Assembly (NCBI GenBank): GCA_009387755.1
Contig: GG697240.1
Span: 1 to 64,000, forward strand
DNA from: Candidatus Micrarchaeum acidiphilum ARMAN-2
GTDB taxonomy: Archaea > Micrarchaeota > Micrarchaeia > Micrarchaeales > Micrarchaeaceae
DNA: 64,000 bases
Direction: 5' to 3'
The first letter of the stretch is position 1; each line of letters opens with the position of its first letter. A model generated the notes under the pieces. The model saw only the letters and a list, made by a program, of their open reading frames with translations. It ran no database searches and had not been told where the DNA came from. The position numbers and the translations under genes are program-made. Shown in pieces: positions 8,297-16,890 of the stretch.

Positions 8297-8830
8297 TCAT
8301 TCGTCAAACTTTAAGGTTTTAAAGCTTTTCAAATCCATGCCGTGCATGGCGTAGACCTTTTCCCAGCTTATATTCCCAAGCTCCCTTCCAGCTATTCCTA
8401 TCTCAGATATGGCCGACCGCACCTCTCTTTCGGACTTTGCCTCGACTTCAGCTACCGGCTTAAGCTTCGGCCATTCGTTTATGGTTATCTCTGCATTTTT
8501 GTAGATGTAAGTATATCTGACGTTTTCCTGATACAGCCCGTCGCCCAGTGCTTTCTGGAATATCTTTACGGCGGTGTCAAAGTCTTCAACAGCGGTTTCC
8601 AGCTCTTCGGTATTGGCGAGGCCGCTGCCGGTCCTGTACTTGTAGGTGACTGTGGCGGTTTTTCCGTCGGTCCTCACGCGTATGAATCTGTCCTCGTTTT
8701 CGGCCTTCTTTAAAGCGAAGACCCACCTTTTTTGCAGTGTCTTGCCAGCGAATTTAGCGCCGTTTTTTTCCAACTTTGCAATCAGGCCGTCCTTGTCTAT
8801 GTCGATTATCTTAGTTTCAATTTCGATCAT
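8297..8830 (-). CDS. CYTH-domain phosphohydrolase/cyclase
   Basis: The 177-residue protein begins with the diagnostic ExExK motif (MIEIETKI) and continues with alternating basic and acidic strands (DRFIRVRTDG, TVTYKYR, ITINEWPKLKPVAEVEAKS) that form the CYTH tunnel. CYTH proteins bind triphosphates with divalent metal; known members are class IV adenylate cyclases, thiamine triphosphatases and tripolyphosphatases. Its ATG overlaps the stop of the radical SAM gene (ATGA), indicating translational coupling. The genes around it suggest a triphosphate substrate connected to nucleotide metabolism, but cyclase or polyphosphatase activity cannot be separated by eye. Confidence 0.88.
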   Translation of the reverse strand: MIEIETKIIDIDKDGLIAKLEKNGAKFAGKTLQKRWVFALKKAENEDRFIRVRTDGKTATVTYKYRTGSGLANTEELETAVEDFDTAVKIFQKALGDGLYQENVRYTYIYKNAEITINEWPKLKPVAEVEAKSEREVRSAISEIGIAGRELGNISWEKVYAMHGMDLKSFKTLKFDE

Positions 8831-9870
8831 TCAATCACTGCAGCAAGATTTTCGTATAGTATCTTTCCTCCGCTTAAAAGGCTTTTATATATTTGCTCGT
8901 GGCTTACTGCATCATTTTTTAGGTCTATGAGGTTGTCGGTCCTGGCCCCGCAGGGCTGCAGTATGCCTGTGGGTGAGAGCCTGGCATAATATCTGCAGCC
9001 CTCTAGGCATGCGCTTCGGGCTTTGCAGTTAACTACGGGGCAGTTGTTTGTCAGCGAATCCTTCAGGTCGATTATTGCGTTGCCTATTATGAAAATCTTG
9101 CCGTAGTAAGGCTGTATGTATGAATATGCAGAAGATGCCCGGGCGTCAAGCCTTTTTTCGAATTCCTTAAGCAACTGGTCAAAATGCTCCTGGTTCTGCC
9201 CGCTCTGGTCAATTATATGGAAAAATTTTATTCTGATGCCGAGGTTGTCTGAAAGCGCTATGTAATCGTCCAATTCCGCAAACGTTTCGTCTCTGATAAG
9301 CACATTTACACTTGTTTTGAGCCCGGAGCCTATTGCGCTTATTACGCCTTTCATTACAGCTTCTTGCGCGTCTATTCCAGTTATGCGCTTGAATTCGGTC
9401 CTGTCAAGTGAGTGCATCGACACATTTACCTCATTCAAGCCGGCATCCTTTAGGCGTGAGGCAAGGTTAGGATTCCCGCCAGAAAGCCGTGTTCCGTTCG
9501 TCGTAAGTTTGATATTTTTTATGTACCCTATTTTGCGCATTCTTGAAATAAGGTCTAAAAGTTCAGTTTCAAACAGCGTGGGCTCGCCATCGCCTGCAAT
9601 GTGAACGTTTATGTCCACCGAAGTAGCCGAATGCAGCTTTTCTACAATTGCAATTATTTCATTGTTCGATATTGCATTGCCGCTCCCTCTGTAGCTGTTG
9701 TCATCGTGGCATGCCACGCCAAGCTTCTTGTCGAAAATGCAGTTTTCATTGCATATACGTTTGCTTACGACTACTCCTTGCGGCACTGTTTTGTCTATTC
9801 TGAGATTCAATGATTTTGTCCTACCCAATTTTTTTTCTATTATTTCTATTGCCTTTTCCTCTGGGGTCAT
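8827..9870 (-). CDS. MoaA-like radical SAM protein with unusual CX3CX9C cluster motif
   Basis: I choose ATG at 9870 (MTPEEKAIEI), supported by a GGTG Shine-Dalgarno five bases upstream; the longer frame would overlap the kinase gene. The barrel features are clear: HIAGDGEPTLF, a SAM-binding GEPT motif, and KLTTNGT on strand 4, followed by NEVNVSMHSL. The cluster loop, however, reads C40-x3-C44-x9-C54 where radical SAM proteins normally have CX3CX2C. The C-terminal part has five more cysteines (NCPVVNCKARSACLEGC and LQPCG), resembling the auxiliary cluster site of MoaA or SPASM/twitch proteins. It sits between thymidylate kinase and CYTH genes. The reaction is unknown. Radical SAM membership is very likely, the cofactor geometry uncertain. 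Confidence 0.82.
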   Translation of the reverse strand: MTPEEKAIEIIEKKLGRTKSLNLRIDKTVPQGVVVSKRICNENCIFDKKLGVACHDDNSYRGSGNAISNNEIIAIVEKLHSATSVDINVHIAGDGEPTLFETELLDLISRMRKIGYIKNIKLTTNGTRLSGGNPNLASRLKDAGLNEVNVSMHSLDRTEFKRITGIDAQEAVMKGVISAIGSGLKTSVNVLIRDETFAELDDYIALSDNLGIRIKFFHIIDQSGQNQEHFDQLLKEFEKRLDARASSAYSYIQPYYGKIFIIGNAIIDLKDSLTNNCPVVNCKARSACLEGCRYYARLSPTGILQPCGARTDNLIDLKNDAVSHEQIYKSLLSGGKILYENLAAVIE

Positions 9871-9880
9871 TGGAACACCA

Positions 9881-10537
9881 TTAGAGTCTTTCGCGCCTCT
9901 TGATGGCCCGTATTTTGCCAAGCGCAATCTTTGAGATTATGCAATCAACAGTCTCTTCAGGAGTGAGATTCGTGTTGTCTATCTCAATTACCTGTGCCTT
10001 GCCTCTTTCCCTTAGCTCCGCGGCGTACTTATAGAATTCCGAATCAATAAATGCCATTATCTTCGAGTCCCAGTCCAAACTGCTGTTTTTCACAGCTTCT
10101 CTTCGTGCAATCCTTCTAACCCGCTCTTCTTTGCCAACATGAAGGAACACCACAATGTCCGGATGCACTAGAGATCTTTCGGCAGAAGCAACAATGTCAT
10201 TTATTACAGATTTGTTGGCATCGCCATCGTACAGGGCATCGTAGGCAAAGTGATACGCCTTTGTGGAGTAAATGGATCTAACGAGTATTGTATCGATACC
10301 CTTCCTTTCGTTTTCAGCGGCCTCGTTGGAGGATAACTGATTAGTTCCTAGGAAGTATATCAGCCTGGCTAAAATTAGATCGCCAGCCTGGCCATTTAGA
10401 AAGTCCCGGAGGTCCGGCAGGAAGTCAACCCTCTTGGATTGCTCTATGACCTTAGATCCTGGCATTCTTTCAGAGAGCATTGCAGATATGGTAGATTTGC
10501 CGGAACCGTCACACCCTTCTATCGCTAAGATGACCAT
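9881..10537 (-). CDS. tmk: thymidylate kinase-like P-loop kinase
   Basis: The ATG at 10537 (MVILAIEGCDGSGKST) follows an AGGTG Shine-Dalgarno sequence and puts the Walker A loop at the correct position; the frame could extend nine codons further. The 218-residue protein has the dNMP-kinase layout: P-loop, TILVRSIYSTKAYHFAY with the D/E-R-Y-type motif altered to VRSIYST, and a LID-like RRIARREAVKN segment rich in arginine. It would phosphorylate dTMP or a related deoxynucleotide. Because the canonical DRY motif is changed, a different nucleotide or non-nucleotide substrate is possible. It heads an operon with radical SAM, CYTH and PfkB genes (gaps of 10 bases or overlaps). Confidence 0.78.
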   Translation of the reverse strand: MVILAIEGCDGSGKSTISAMLSERMPGSKVIEQSKRVDFLPDLRDFLNGQAGDLILARLIYFLGTNQLSSNEAAENERKGIDTILVRSIYSTKAYHFAYDALYDGDANKSVINDIVASAERSLVHPDIVVFLHVGKEERVRRIARREAVKNSSLDWDSKIMAFIDSEFYKYAAELRERGKAQVIEIDNTNLTPEETVDCIISKIALGKIRAIKRRERL

Positions 10538-10829
10538 GCGGATACACCTGCTAAGAGTTGCCACTCACTCCCATTTATAGTATAGCTGTTTTTCACGTTT
10601 GGTTATAATTTAAATATAATACTGCGCGGCGGTGCAATATCGATTGGGATGGAAACGCGAAAAATGCTGAAAAAAGTAAGTATGCAGGTATTTTGGCGTT
10701 AGACGATAGTATAGCTTAGCGACGTCAGAATTGATAGCTCGGCAACTAATTTATTTTTATATATATAAATCTTTTGCTATGTAGAAAGGTATAAATATAT
10801 GATAAAATAATATATTTACTGGTGTAAAT

Positions 10830-11312
10830 ATGACCAAACAAAAAACCAATTCGGATGGCATAACAAGAAGGATCTTCACGAAGGAAGTCGTAAAGTTGCG
10901 GGAGAGTTATAACGGCAAGGTAAGCGAGGAAGAGATGAAGAGCATAGGTGCAATACTGGAAACGGTAGATGCGACGTTTATTGGAACAAGCCGCTACAGC
11001 AAACCAGAAAATGGCTATGATCTCATAGCAAGCAGCATATACGCGGCGGCAGTTCAGGCAAAAATGAATGGCCATGACAACCTCTGGAAGGATTTGGCAT
11101 CCGTAGAGAATTCTGACTCGCTAATAAACAAGTTCAGCAGGTTTGTTAAATCAGATGCCGCCATTGTGGAGCAGAGAAAGAAGAAGTTTGATAAATTACA
11201 GTATCTCAGGGAAGTTGAAAACACACCGGGAGGGCTCGCAAGCATTCTTTCAAGCGAAAAAGGCAGGGCGGATCTGCTCAAGCAGCTCAGGAGGATAGAG
11301 AAGGAATCCTAA
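10830..11312 (+). CDS. uncharacterised helical protein, 160 aa
   Basis: I do not recognise this family. The protein is charged and mainly helical, with no membrane segment and no cysteine. Helical blocks are KEVVKLRESYNGKVSEEEM, a central Ala-rich stretch, and a basic C-terminal helix (KGRADLLKQLRRIEKES). Start ATG has a GGTG Shine-Dalgarno five bases upstream and a TATAAATATA box 40 bases upstream, so it is probably transcribed alone. The 265-base gap before it contains TATA-like runs but nothing else I can identify. Confidence 0.6.
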   Translation: MTKQKTNSDGITRRIFTKEVVKLRESYNGKVSEEEMKSIGAILETVDATFIGTSRYSKPENGYDLIASSIYAAAVQAKMNGHDNLWKDLASVENSDSLINKFSRFVKSDAAIVEQRKKKFDKLQYLREVENTPGGLASILSSEKGRADLLKQLRRIEKES

Positions 11313-11384
11313 ATCTAGGTAATTGCGAGATTTCATGCTCGCAATGCCAAGCCGTTGTGTATTGGAGAATGCGCAGGCGTGAAC

Positions 11385-12053
11385 TCAGATAGTGGCGCGT
11401 GGTCTTTTGCGCCTGCGGCCCATCTCTTTCAGGTAAAGCCTGAAGAGGTCCATTCTTCTGCTTGCGTTTCTGAGCAAAAAGTCAGTCATGCCCATTGAGT
11501 AAATGCTGCCCCTATATATGTTCTTCGTTACGAATCTCATTCCGAAGCCGGTGGCGCGCTTCACTGCCCCGGGTGTAACGGCGTTGGTAATCCTTTCGGT
11601 AAAAAATACACCGCTTCTTGCGAAGTCGTAAACCGCATCATAGAACGATTCGTCAAGCATGGCAACCGCGTCGGTATTTCTTATGTCGGGGTGCGTTACG
11701 GTTTCTACGAAATACATCATGTAGCGCCCCCTTTTCTCCAGCGAGTATACGTTGTTTGCGGTTATCTCCTGATCTAGCATAAGGCCCTTTTTGGCTTTCC
11801 TGAACATTTTTTCCTTTAGTGCAACAAAATGCCAGTAACCAAGTATGTTCAAATTTCCATCGACAAGATACCTCGAAGAGTAAGGGCTCTTCTTGAAAAC
11901 CGGTACCCAGTTCTCGCGCGTCCCTTCCTCCTCCTTGGTTATGCCCTTCATGTCTGCGTAATCCAGATAGATAAGCCTGTCAAGCAGGGATTCGTAGCTG
12001 TATTTTCCGCTTAGAAATGGGTGATATGGAATTACGGCAAGTGTTTCGAACAT
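11385..12053 (-). CDS. hypothetical protein, 222 aa (weak GNAT resemblance)
   Basis: A soluble protein ending in a very basic tail (EMGRRRKRPRATI). The middle part has alternating strand and helix with RGRYMMYFVETVTHPDIRNT followed by a helix and KRATGFGMRFVTKNIYRGS, which faintly recalls the central and late strands of GNAT acetyltransferases, but the acetyl-CoA loop (R/Q-x-x-G-x-G/A) is not evident. I therefore leave the function open. It is convergent with the gene at 10830 and followed on its other side by a SET-gene remnant. Confidence 0.55.
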   Translation of the reverse strand: MFETLAVIPYHPFLSGKYSYESLLDRLIYLDYADMKGITKEEEGTRENWVPVFKKSPYSSRYLVDGNLNILGYWHFVALKEKMFRKAKKGLMLDQEITANNVYSLEKRGRYMMYFVETVTHPDIRNTDAVAMLDESFYDAVYDFARSGVFFTERITNAVTPGAVKRATGFGMRFVTKNIYRGSIYSMGMTDFLLRNASRRMDLFRLYLKEMGRRRKRPRATI

Positions 12054-12161
12054 TGTATCGCGCTTTGATCAGTTTAATAATCCAGCAAAGATTATGCGTC
12101 ATGCAAGTTATAAAAACTTTCATCGGATTGCAGTACAGTTTGCATCCCTATACTCCGCAAG

Positions 12162-12258
12162 AATCAGATACGGATGGGTAAAGCGACAAGAACCATTTGC
12201 TTTGCTTCGCCCTTTTTCCAGGATGGCTCGTATGTTGATATGCCACTCTTGCTTCATT
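12162..12258 (+). pseudogene. fragment of a SET-domain gene
   Basis: About 50 bases from 12162 match the SET gene near 20270 almost exactly (AATCAGATACGGATGG, then GACAAGA-CCATTTGCTTTGC, then TTCGCCCT), and a weaker match continues to about 12258. One extra base after the TGG codon shifts the frame relative to the intact gene: the IRYGW stretch is in one frame, and the following ICFA..QDGSYVD in another. Neither the N-terminal nor the C-terminal catalytic part of the SET domain is left. This is the only recognisable content in the 300 bases between 12054 and 12354 besides the promoter of the downstream gene. Confidence 0.7.
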
Positions 12259-12354
12259 CTGCAACTCTCATGCACACTGCAATTATTAAAAAGTGTCTCA
12301 GCTCTACAGTAACAGTTAAAAGATTTTATATTGATAATCAAATCAGTGCGTTCT

Positions 12355-14070
12355 ATGGAAGATATATATCATAGTGTATTGGAAATCTCCGGAGATAAAC
12401 TTAAGATAGAGGACATTGTCCGCGTAGGCAATTCTATCCCTGGAACAGTTATGGTGAGACTGTCCAAAAATGCAGAAGACTCCATGCGCAAATCTAGGAA
12501 GTTTGTGGATGAAGCTGTTGAAAACAAATTAACAATATATGGCATTAACACTGGTTTCGGTTCACAGGCTGAGAATGTGATATCGAGCGAAGATGTTGCT
12601 CTCCTGCAGCGCTACCTGATAGTAAGCCATTCTGCAGGGGTAGGAGACCCTTTCAGTCAGGAACTGATAAGAGCTTCAATGCTGATAAGGGCAAATACGC
12701 TGGCAAAGGGCAACTCAGGAATCAGGATAGAAGTAGTGCAAACGCTCATAGATATGATAAACAAAGGCGTGGCCCCGTTTGTGCCTAGGAAGGGATCGCT
12801 AGGCGCCAGTGGAGATCTGGCCCCGTTATCGCATATTGCGCTAGTAATGACACGCGACCCGAGGGATACACACATAAAGATTGAGGATGAGCTAGCCAAG
12901 AAAGCAGCTTCTGGGATGCATTTCGATGATGACGAACGCAGAAAATCTCTAAAGGAGTCTGGAGAGGCATATCTTTGGTCGTCTGAAAGAAGCTCATGGG
13001 AGCGGATGACCGGAATTGAAGCAATGGCAAAGGCCGGAATCAAAAGGATAACCTTGAGCGCAAAGGAAGGTCTTGCATTGAACAATGGAAGCACGGTTTC
13101 GGCCGCTATGGCGGCATACGCCATCCATTACGGAGAAAACTTGCAGCGCAGCGCAGACATAATAGCCGCGCTAACCACGGAATCTGTTAAGGGTTTCGAG
13201 TCCGCATTCTATGAAGAGCTTCATGCGACACGTCCGCACCCGGGGCAGGCTGAATCTGCCAAAAGGATACGCAATTACTTGAAATCTAGTGGAATGGTTA
13301 CGCACATAGAGCAGATACAAAACTCGCGAAATGTATATCAGGACTTTAAAAAGGTTCAGGACTCGTATTCTATAAGGTGTATTCCCCAGGTTCATGGCCC
13401 GGTGATAGACACGCTGAGGTCCTCGAGAGAAATGATTGATAAGGAGATCAATTCTGCAACCGATAATCCATTGATAATGCCGGACAACAGCTACTTTAAC
13501 AAGAGTTTCAGCGGAGGCAATTTCCACGGCCAGTACATAAGCCTCTACATGGATAATCTCGGCACAGCACTCGGCATACTCGGCAACATAGCCGAGAGAA
13601 GGATTTTCAAGCTCGTGACAAGGAATCTGAGCGAAGGGCTGCCAGGGTTTCTGATATCTCCAGCACCGGATAAGGCCGGGCTCATGAATGGTGCGATGAT
13701 ACTTCAGTATACTGCAGCACACCTGGTATCGGAGAACAAGGTATTCTCGCATCCAGCGTCAGCTGATAGCATACCCTCGTGCGAAGACAAAGAAGATTTC
13801 GTAAGCATGGCGCCCATAGCAGCCAGCAAGGCACTGGCGATACTGGAAAACTCTGAGAATATACTTGCAATAGAGCTTTGGTGCGATATAGTCGCCCTCA
13901 GGATCAGGATGAAAGAGGGCCTTACACCAAGCGATAACGCCAAAAAGGTCCTTGGTCTCTTCAAGGACAAGGTTGCGGAGTTTGAGGAGGACAGAGTAGT
14001 CTATGACGAGGTGAGGGAGCTGAAGGCGTTCATACACGATGGCGGGCTGCAGTCCATGACCCGGCAGTAA
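12355..14070 (+). CDS. hutH: histidine ammonia-lyase (aromatic amino acid lyase)
   Basis: The 571-residue protein has the complete aromatic ammonia-lyase signature. Residues Ala151-Ser152-Gly153 in KGSLGASGDLAPLSHIAL form the MIO prosthetic group; YGINTGFG supplies the catalytic Tyr region, and LIVSHSAGVG plus SENKVFSHPASADSIP follow the histidine-specific pattern (Ser-His and Glu). HAL releases ammonia from L-histidine, giving urocanate. The motif usually QEDHVSM reads KEDFVSM, one departure from typical HAL. ATG 12355 is chosen over an upstream TTG because TTTTATAT lies about 28 bases ahead, typical of a leaderless message. No hutU, hutI or hutG gene is near, so the fate of urocanate is unclear. 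It is slightly longer than the usual 500-510 residues, with an insertion after residue 170. Confidence 0.92.
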   Translation: MEDIYHSVLEISGDKLKIEDIVRVGNSIPGTVMVRLSKNAEDSMRKSRKFVDEAVENKLTIYGINTGFGSQAENVISSEDVALLQRYLIVSHSAGVGDPFSQELIRASMLIRANTLAKGNSGIRIEVVQTLIDMINKGVAPFVPRKGSLGASGDLAPLSHIALVMTRDPRDTHIKIEDELAKKAASGMHFDDDERRKSLKESGEAYLWSSERSSWERMTGIEAMAKAGIKRITLSAKEGLALNNGSTVSAAMAAYAIHYGENLQRSADIIAALTTESVKGFESAFYEELHATRPHPGQAESAKRIRNYLKSSGMVTHIEQIQNSRNVYQDFKKVQDSYSIRCIPQVHGPVIDTLRSSREMIDKEINSATDNPLIMPDNSYFNKSFSGGNFHGQYISLYMDNLGTALGILGNIAERRIFKLVTRNLSEGLPGFLISPAPDKAGLMNGAMILQYTAAHLVSENKVFSHPASADSIPSCEDKEDFVSMAPIAASKALAILENSENILAIELWCDIVALRIRMKEGLTPSDNAKKVLGLFKDKVAEFEEDRVVYDEVRELKAFIHDGGLQSMTRQ

Positions 14071-14075
14071 GCTCT

Positions 14076-15287
14076 TCACTTCTGCCTAAACAGGCCCAAG
14101 AAGACCTTTGCATCGTTTACCATGTTTTCGATACTTGCATATTCATTAGGCTGATGCGCTACGTCGTCCCCCGTGAACCAAACGGCGGTCGGGAAGCCCT
14201 TCCTCCTAAAGAATGTGGCGCACGTGCCTCCACCTATGCCCACGGGTTTCAGCTCAAAGCCCCTATATTCCTTTACTGTTCCGCGCAGAAGCTTTACAAT
14301 TTCGGCCGACACGGGAGTCGCCTGTGGTGCAGCATTCTTCTCTTCTATATCTATGGTTATCTTTGCAGGGCTGAATTCAGGAGATTTGGAAAATTCTTCG
14401 ATATCTCTAAGTACCTGATTTATGTCGTAACATGGCAATATTCTAGAGTCAAGGTAGAACACCTCCTTGCCTGGAACAATGTTTACGCTGTCTACATTCT
14501 TTTCGTGCTTCGTCATTTCAAAAGTAGAAACGCTAGGTTCGAATATAGGGTCGCGGGCGCTGTACTTTTCATGGAGAAGGTTGTCCAGTCTATAGAAGAA
14601 CTTGATTGCCACGCGAAGTGCGTTGACTCCATCGTCAGGCGTACTTGCATGCACCTGCTTTCCCTCAAACGTGAATTTGAGCCAGAGAACGCTCTTTTCG
14701 GCAACCTCAACCTTACTACCATCACTTGTGCTCCAGTCGGGGACCATGAACATGTCGGAACTGGAAAACAGTCCCTTTTCTTCAACAAGTTTTTCAATGC
14801 CATATACGCTTCCCAGCTCCTCGTCCGCCACTATTGCCAGCCCAAAGTTAATGGGGGGGTTTGAGCCTGAATCCTTTAGTGCCCTGAGCGCGTATAGGGC
14901 GCTAACAAGGCTTTGCCCGTCATCCATGCTGCCCCTGCCATATATCTTACCATCCCTTATAGTTGCGGTAAAAGGGTCAGTTTTCCAAGCTTCCAAATCG
15001 CCTGCCGCCACCGTGTCCATATGCGGCACCAACCAAAGTGTTCTATCATTATCGCCATACTTGACAACGAGGTTTGGCCTCTTTACGCCATCGGAATCAG
15101 TGTAATCATATTCTTTCACTTCAAAACCCCAGCGTTCTAGAATGGACCTCAAGAATTGCGCCCTTTCCATCTCGCCTGCGCCGCCACTCTTTGGTGATAT
15201 CGCCTTTATAGCTATCATCTTCGATAGTGTGTCAACCATTTCCTTCGTATCTAAGAGTTCACCAATATTTTTTCTCGTTGTTGTCAT
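14076..15287 (-). CDS. M20 family metallopeptidase (ArgE/DapE/dipeptidase type)
   Basis: Full-length M20 enzyme, 403 residues from ATG 15287, which has GGTG five bases upstream (a GTG two codons earlier is the alternative). Metal and catalytic residues are all visible: LVPHMDT (His ligand and Asp), GRGSMDDGQ (bridging Asp), ADEELG (general-base Glu and ligand Glu), MVPDWS (ligand Asp) and HQPNEY (final His). The dimerisation domain lies between about residues 190 and 310. The family hydrolyses N-acyl amino acids or dipeptides using two zinc ions in the cytosol. It converges with histidine ammonia-lyase with only 5 bases between stops; a shared role in amino-acid catabolism is possible but not shown. 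Confidence 0.9.
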   Translation of the reverse strand: MTTTRKNIGELLDTKEMVDTLSKMIAIKAISPKSGGAGEMERAQFLRSILERWGFEVKEYDYTDSDGVKRPNLVVKYGDNDRTLWLVPHMDTVAAGDLEAWKTDPFTATIRDGKIYGRGSMDDGQSLVSALYALRALKDSGSNPPINFGLAIVADEELGSVYGIEKLVEEKGLFSSSDMFMVPDWSTSDGSKVEVAEKSVLWLKFTFEGKQVHASTPDDGVNALRVAIKFFYRLDNLLHEKYSARDPIFEPSVSTFEMTKHEKNVDSVNIVPGKEVFYLDSRILPCYDINQVLRDIEEFSKSPEFSPAKITIDIEEKNAAPQATPVSAEIVKLLRGTVKEYRGFELKPVGIGGGTCATFFRRKGFPTAVWFTGDDVAHQPNEYASIENMVNDAKVFLGLFRQK

Positions 15288-15350
15288 ATCCACACCACAT
15301 ATAACTATTCTATGATTACTCTTTCAATATTTATCATTTTGGATAACCGG

Positions 15351-15914
15351 CTATGATTTGGCGTCGCCATCGTACTTCAGCCTGTAGAGTTCTGCCTCTT
15401 TAAACGCTTCTTCTACCGCCTCTTCGGGAGTCTTTGCCGGATAAACTTGCCTGCGTTTCCTTCCGTCAAAGAATTTGCCTGCCATGTCGTCCGCCCATCC
15501 GCCAAAGCCCTGGAGTGCTATCAGTGGTATGTCCGCTTGGTACGCAACGGCCAGCTCGTTGAGCGTCCCGGAGCCGCCGCTCACTCCTATGACCGCGTCG
15601 CACGCCAGGACAAGCACGAATTCCCTGCCCCCACCTCTCTCCATGCCGCAGGGCACTATAACATCAACGCCCTCCTTCTGGTAGATATCCTTTCTCTTGC
15701 CATATGTCACCCCCACGGTAAGACCACCTCCTTTCTTGGCTCCCCTACATGCTGCAGTGGAGAGCGAGTCATAATCCTTTTCGGCACCAAAAACCAGAAT
15801 CCCGCCCTTTTTGGCTATTAGCTCGCCCATCCTCTCGGCGGCACGCTCCGCCTCCTTGGCATACTTCAGATCTGCAGCAGAACCCATCACACCTATCTGC
15901 AATCTCCTTGGCAT
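15351..15914 (-). CDS. LOG-family / TIGR00725-like nucleotide-binding protein
   Basis: A 187-residue Rossmann-type protein of the lysine-decarboxylase-like (LOG) superfamily: N-terminal LQIGVMGSAAD strand-turn, KKGGILVFGAEKDY, and the signature GVSGGSGTLNELAVAYQ, a variant of PGGxGTxxE with the catalytic Glu kept. Plant and bacterial LOG proteins release free cytokinin bases from nucleoside monophosphates, and related enzymes cleave other nucleotides; the TIGR00725 branch has no assigned substrate. Start ATG follows GTGAT. It is oriented with the M20 gene downstream, 63 bases away. Confidence 0.8.
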   Translation of the reverse strand: MPRRLQIGVMGSAADLKYAKEAERAAERMGELIAKKGGILVFGAEKDYDSLSTAACRGAKKGGGLTVGVTYGKRKDIYQKEGVDVIVPCGMERGGGREFVLVLACDAVIGVSGGSGTLNELAVAYQADIPLIALQGFGGWADDMAGKFFDGRKRRQVYPAKTPEEAVEEAFKEAELYRLKYDGDAKS

Positions 15915-15984
15915 TATATCACAAAATCAAATAAGCTTAAAGGCTTATAAAACTACCTAAAAGTTTTACAATAAATCTTCCATT

Positions 15985-16890
15985 TCATGAAACTACCGTC
16001 TCCAGTTCTGACAGCCCGAGTTTGGCGTAATAAGCGGACTTTGACTTGTCAGTGTTTATCCTGACAAAAGAGGACAATGAGAACTGCAGGGCACGGCCCA
16101 AGGCTAACTGCCTTCTCGTTTTGTCTTCGCCGAGGTCCAAGAGCTTTGCTACCTTGCCGACCAAATCATTCAGATGCTGCGCCTGTGCCGCCATAGGAAT
16201 CTGATAGACATCTGCCAGCAATGCGGTAAATATGCCGATGCAGGGAAGCATTGTGCCCCTATATGTAGACTGCGGCCAGGGATCGATAAATTTAATCGAA
16301 TCATTATGTACAAAGAAATTGTCTGGCGTCGAGTCCAGCACCATAATAGTACTGTTCCTAGAGGCAATATCTTCCGGCTTCAGCCTTGTCAAAAGGTCCC
16401 TGTACCTAGTGTCTATCACACTATTTTGTTCCAACACTCCGTACCATTTCTTAATTTGCGACGCTATTTCTACGATTCCTGCATACTGTTCATCCGTGTT
16501 CTTCACCAGCGTTTTCTCTGCAAGCGACTGCAATTTATCGAAAAAAGTGTCTAGCACAGCAGGATTGTCTCTAGCGCATTGTGTAATATTTTTGCCCAGA
16601 TATGGCATTACCAGCGCGCTAAACTGCTTTTCTTTCAACACCATCAATCTATCTGGCACTAATGCTCTCCCGCCTTCTCTGGAAATCATAGCGTAGCCAT
16701 TTACATTGTTTGACACTTCATTCATGCTTTCCTTATCTACCCCTATCTTTGCCACCATCTGTTGTTTGCCCTTGCGGCACAGGTAAAGCTTAGTTGTCGT
16801 GTGTCCCTGTATTGCCAACGGCTCGAAATCATAGAGCGAGAATTTCTTTGCCAAATGCTCTAAAATCCTATTTTGGGTGCTTTCCGACAA
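15985..16890 (-). CDS. aminoglycoside-phosphotransferase/kinase-like protein
   Basis: The 301-residue protein starts with TTG inside the end of the preceding HAD gene (23-base overlap), which implies coupled translation. It looks like a degenerate APH-type kinase: TTTKLYLCRKGKQQMVAKIG carries the ATP-lobe lysine, and VLDSTPDNFFVHNDSIKFIDP aligns with the catalytic loop HxDxxxxN followed by the metal-binding IDP/DFG-like aspartate. In the catalytic loop the usual His is replaced by Leu (LDSTPDN). The C-terminal half is helical as expected for the substrate-binding lobe. It may phosphorylate a small molecule made by the two upstream genes. Assignment rests on motif order only. Confidence 0.65.
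   Translation of the reverse strand: MSESTQNRILEHLAKKFSLYDFEPLAIQGHTTTKLYLCRKGKQQMVAKIGVDKESMNEVSNNVNGYAMISREGGRALVPDRLMVLKEKQFSALVMPYLGKNITQCARDNPAVLDTFFDKLQSLAEKTLVKNTDEQYAGIVEIASQIKKWYGVLEQNSVIDTRYRDLLTRLKPEDIASRNSTIMVLDSTPDNFFVHNDSIKFIDPWPQSTYRGTMLPCIGIFTALLADVYQIPMAAQAQHLNDLVGKVAKLLDLGEDKTRRQLALGRALQFSLSSFVRINTDKSKSAYYAKLGLSELETVVS

Noticed and set aside
10565-10829. Possible small RNA between thymidylate kinase and the 160-aa gene
   Set aside because: No tRNA-like arms, no C/D or H/ACA boxes, no clear stem beyond AT-rich promoter runs.
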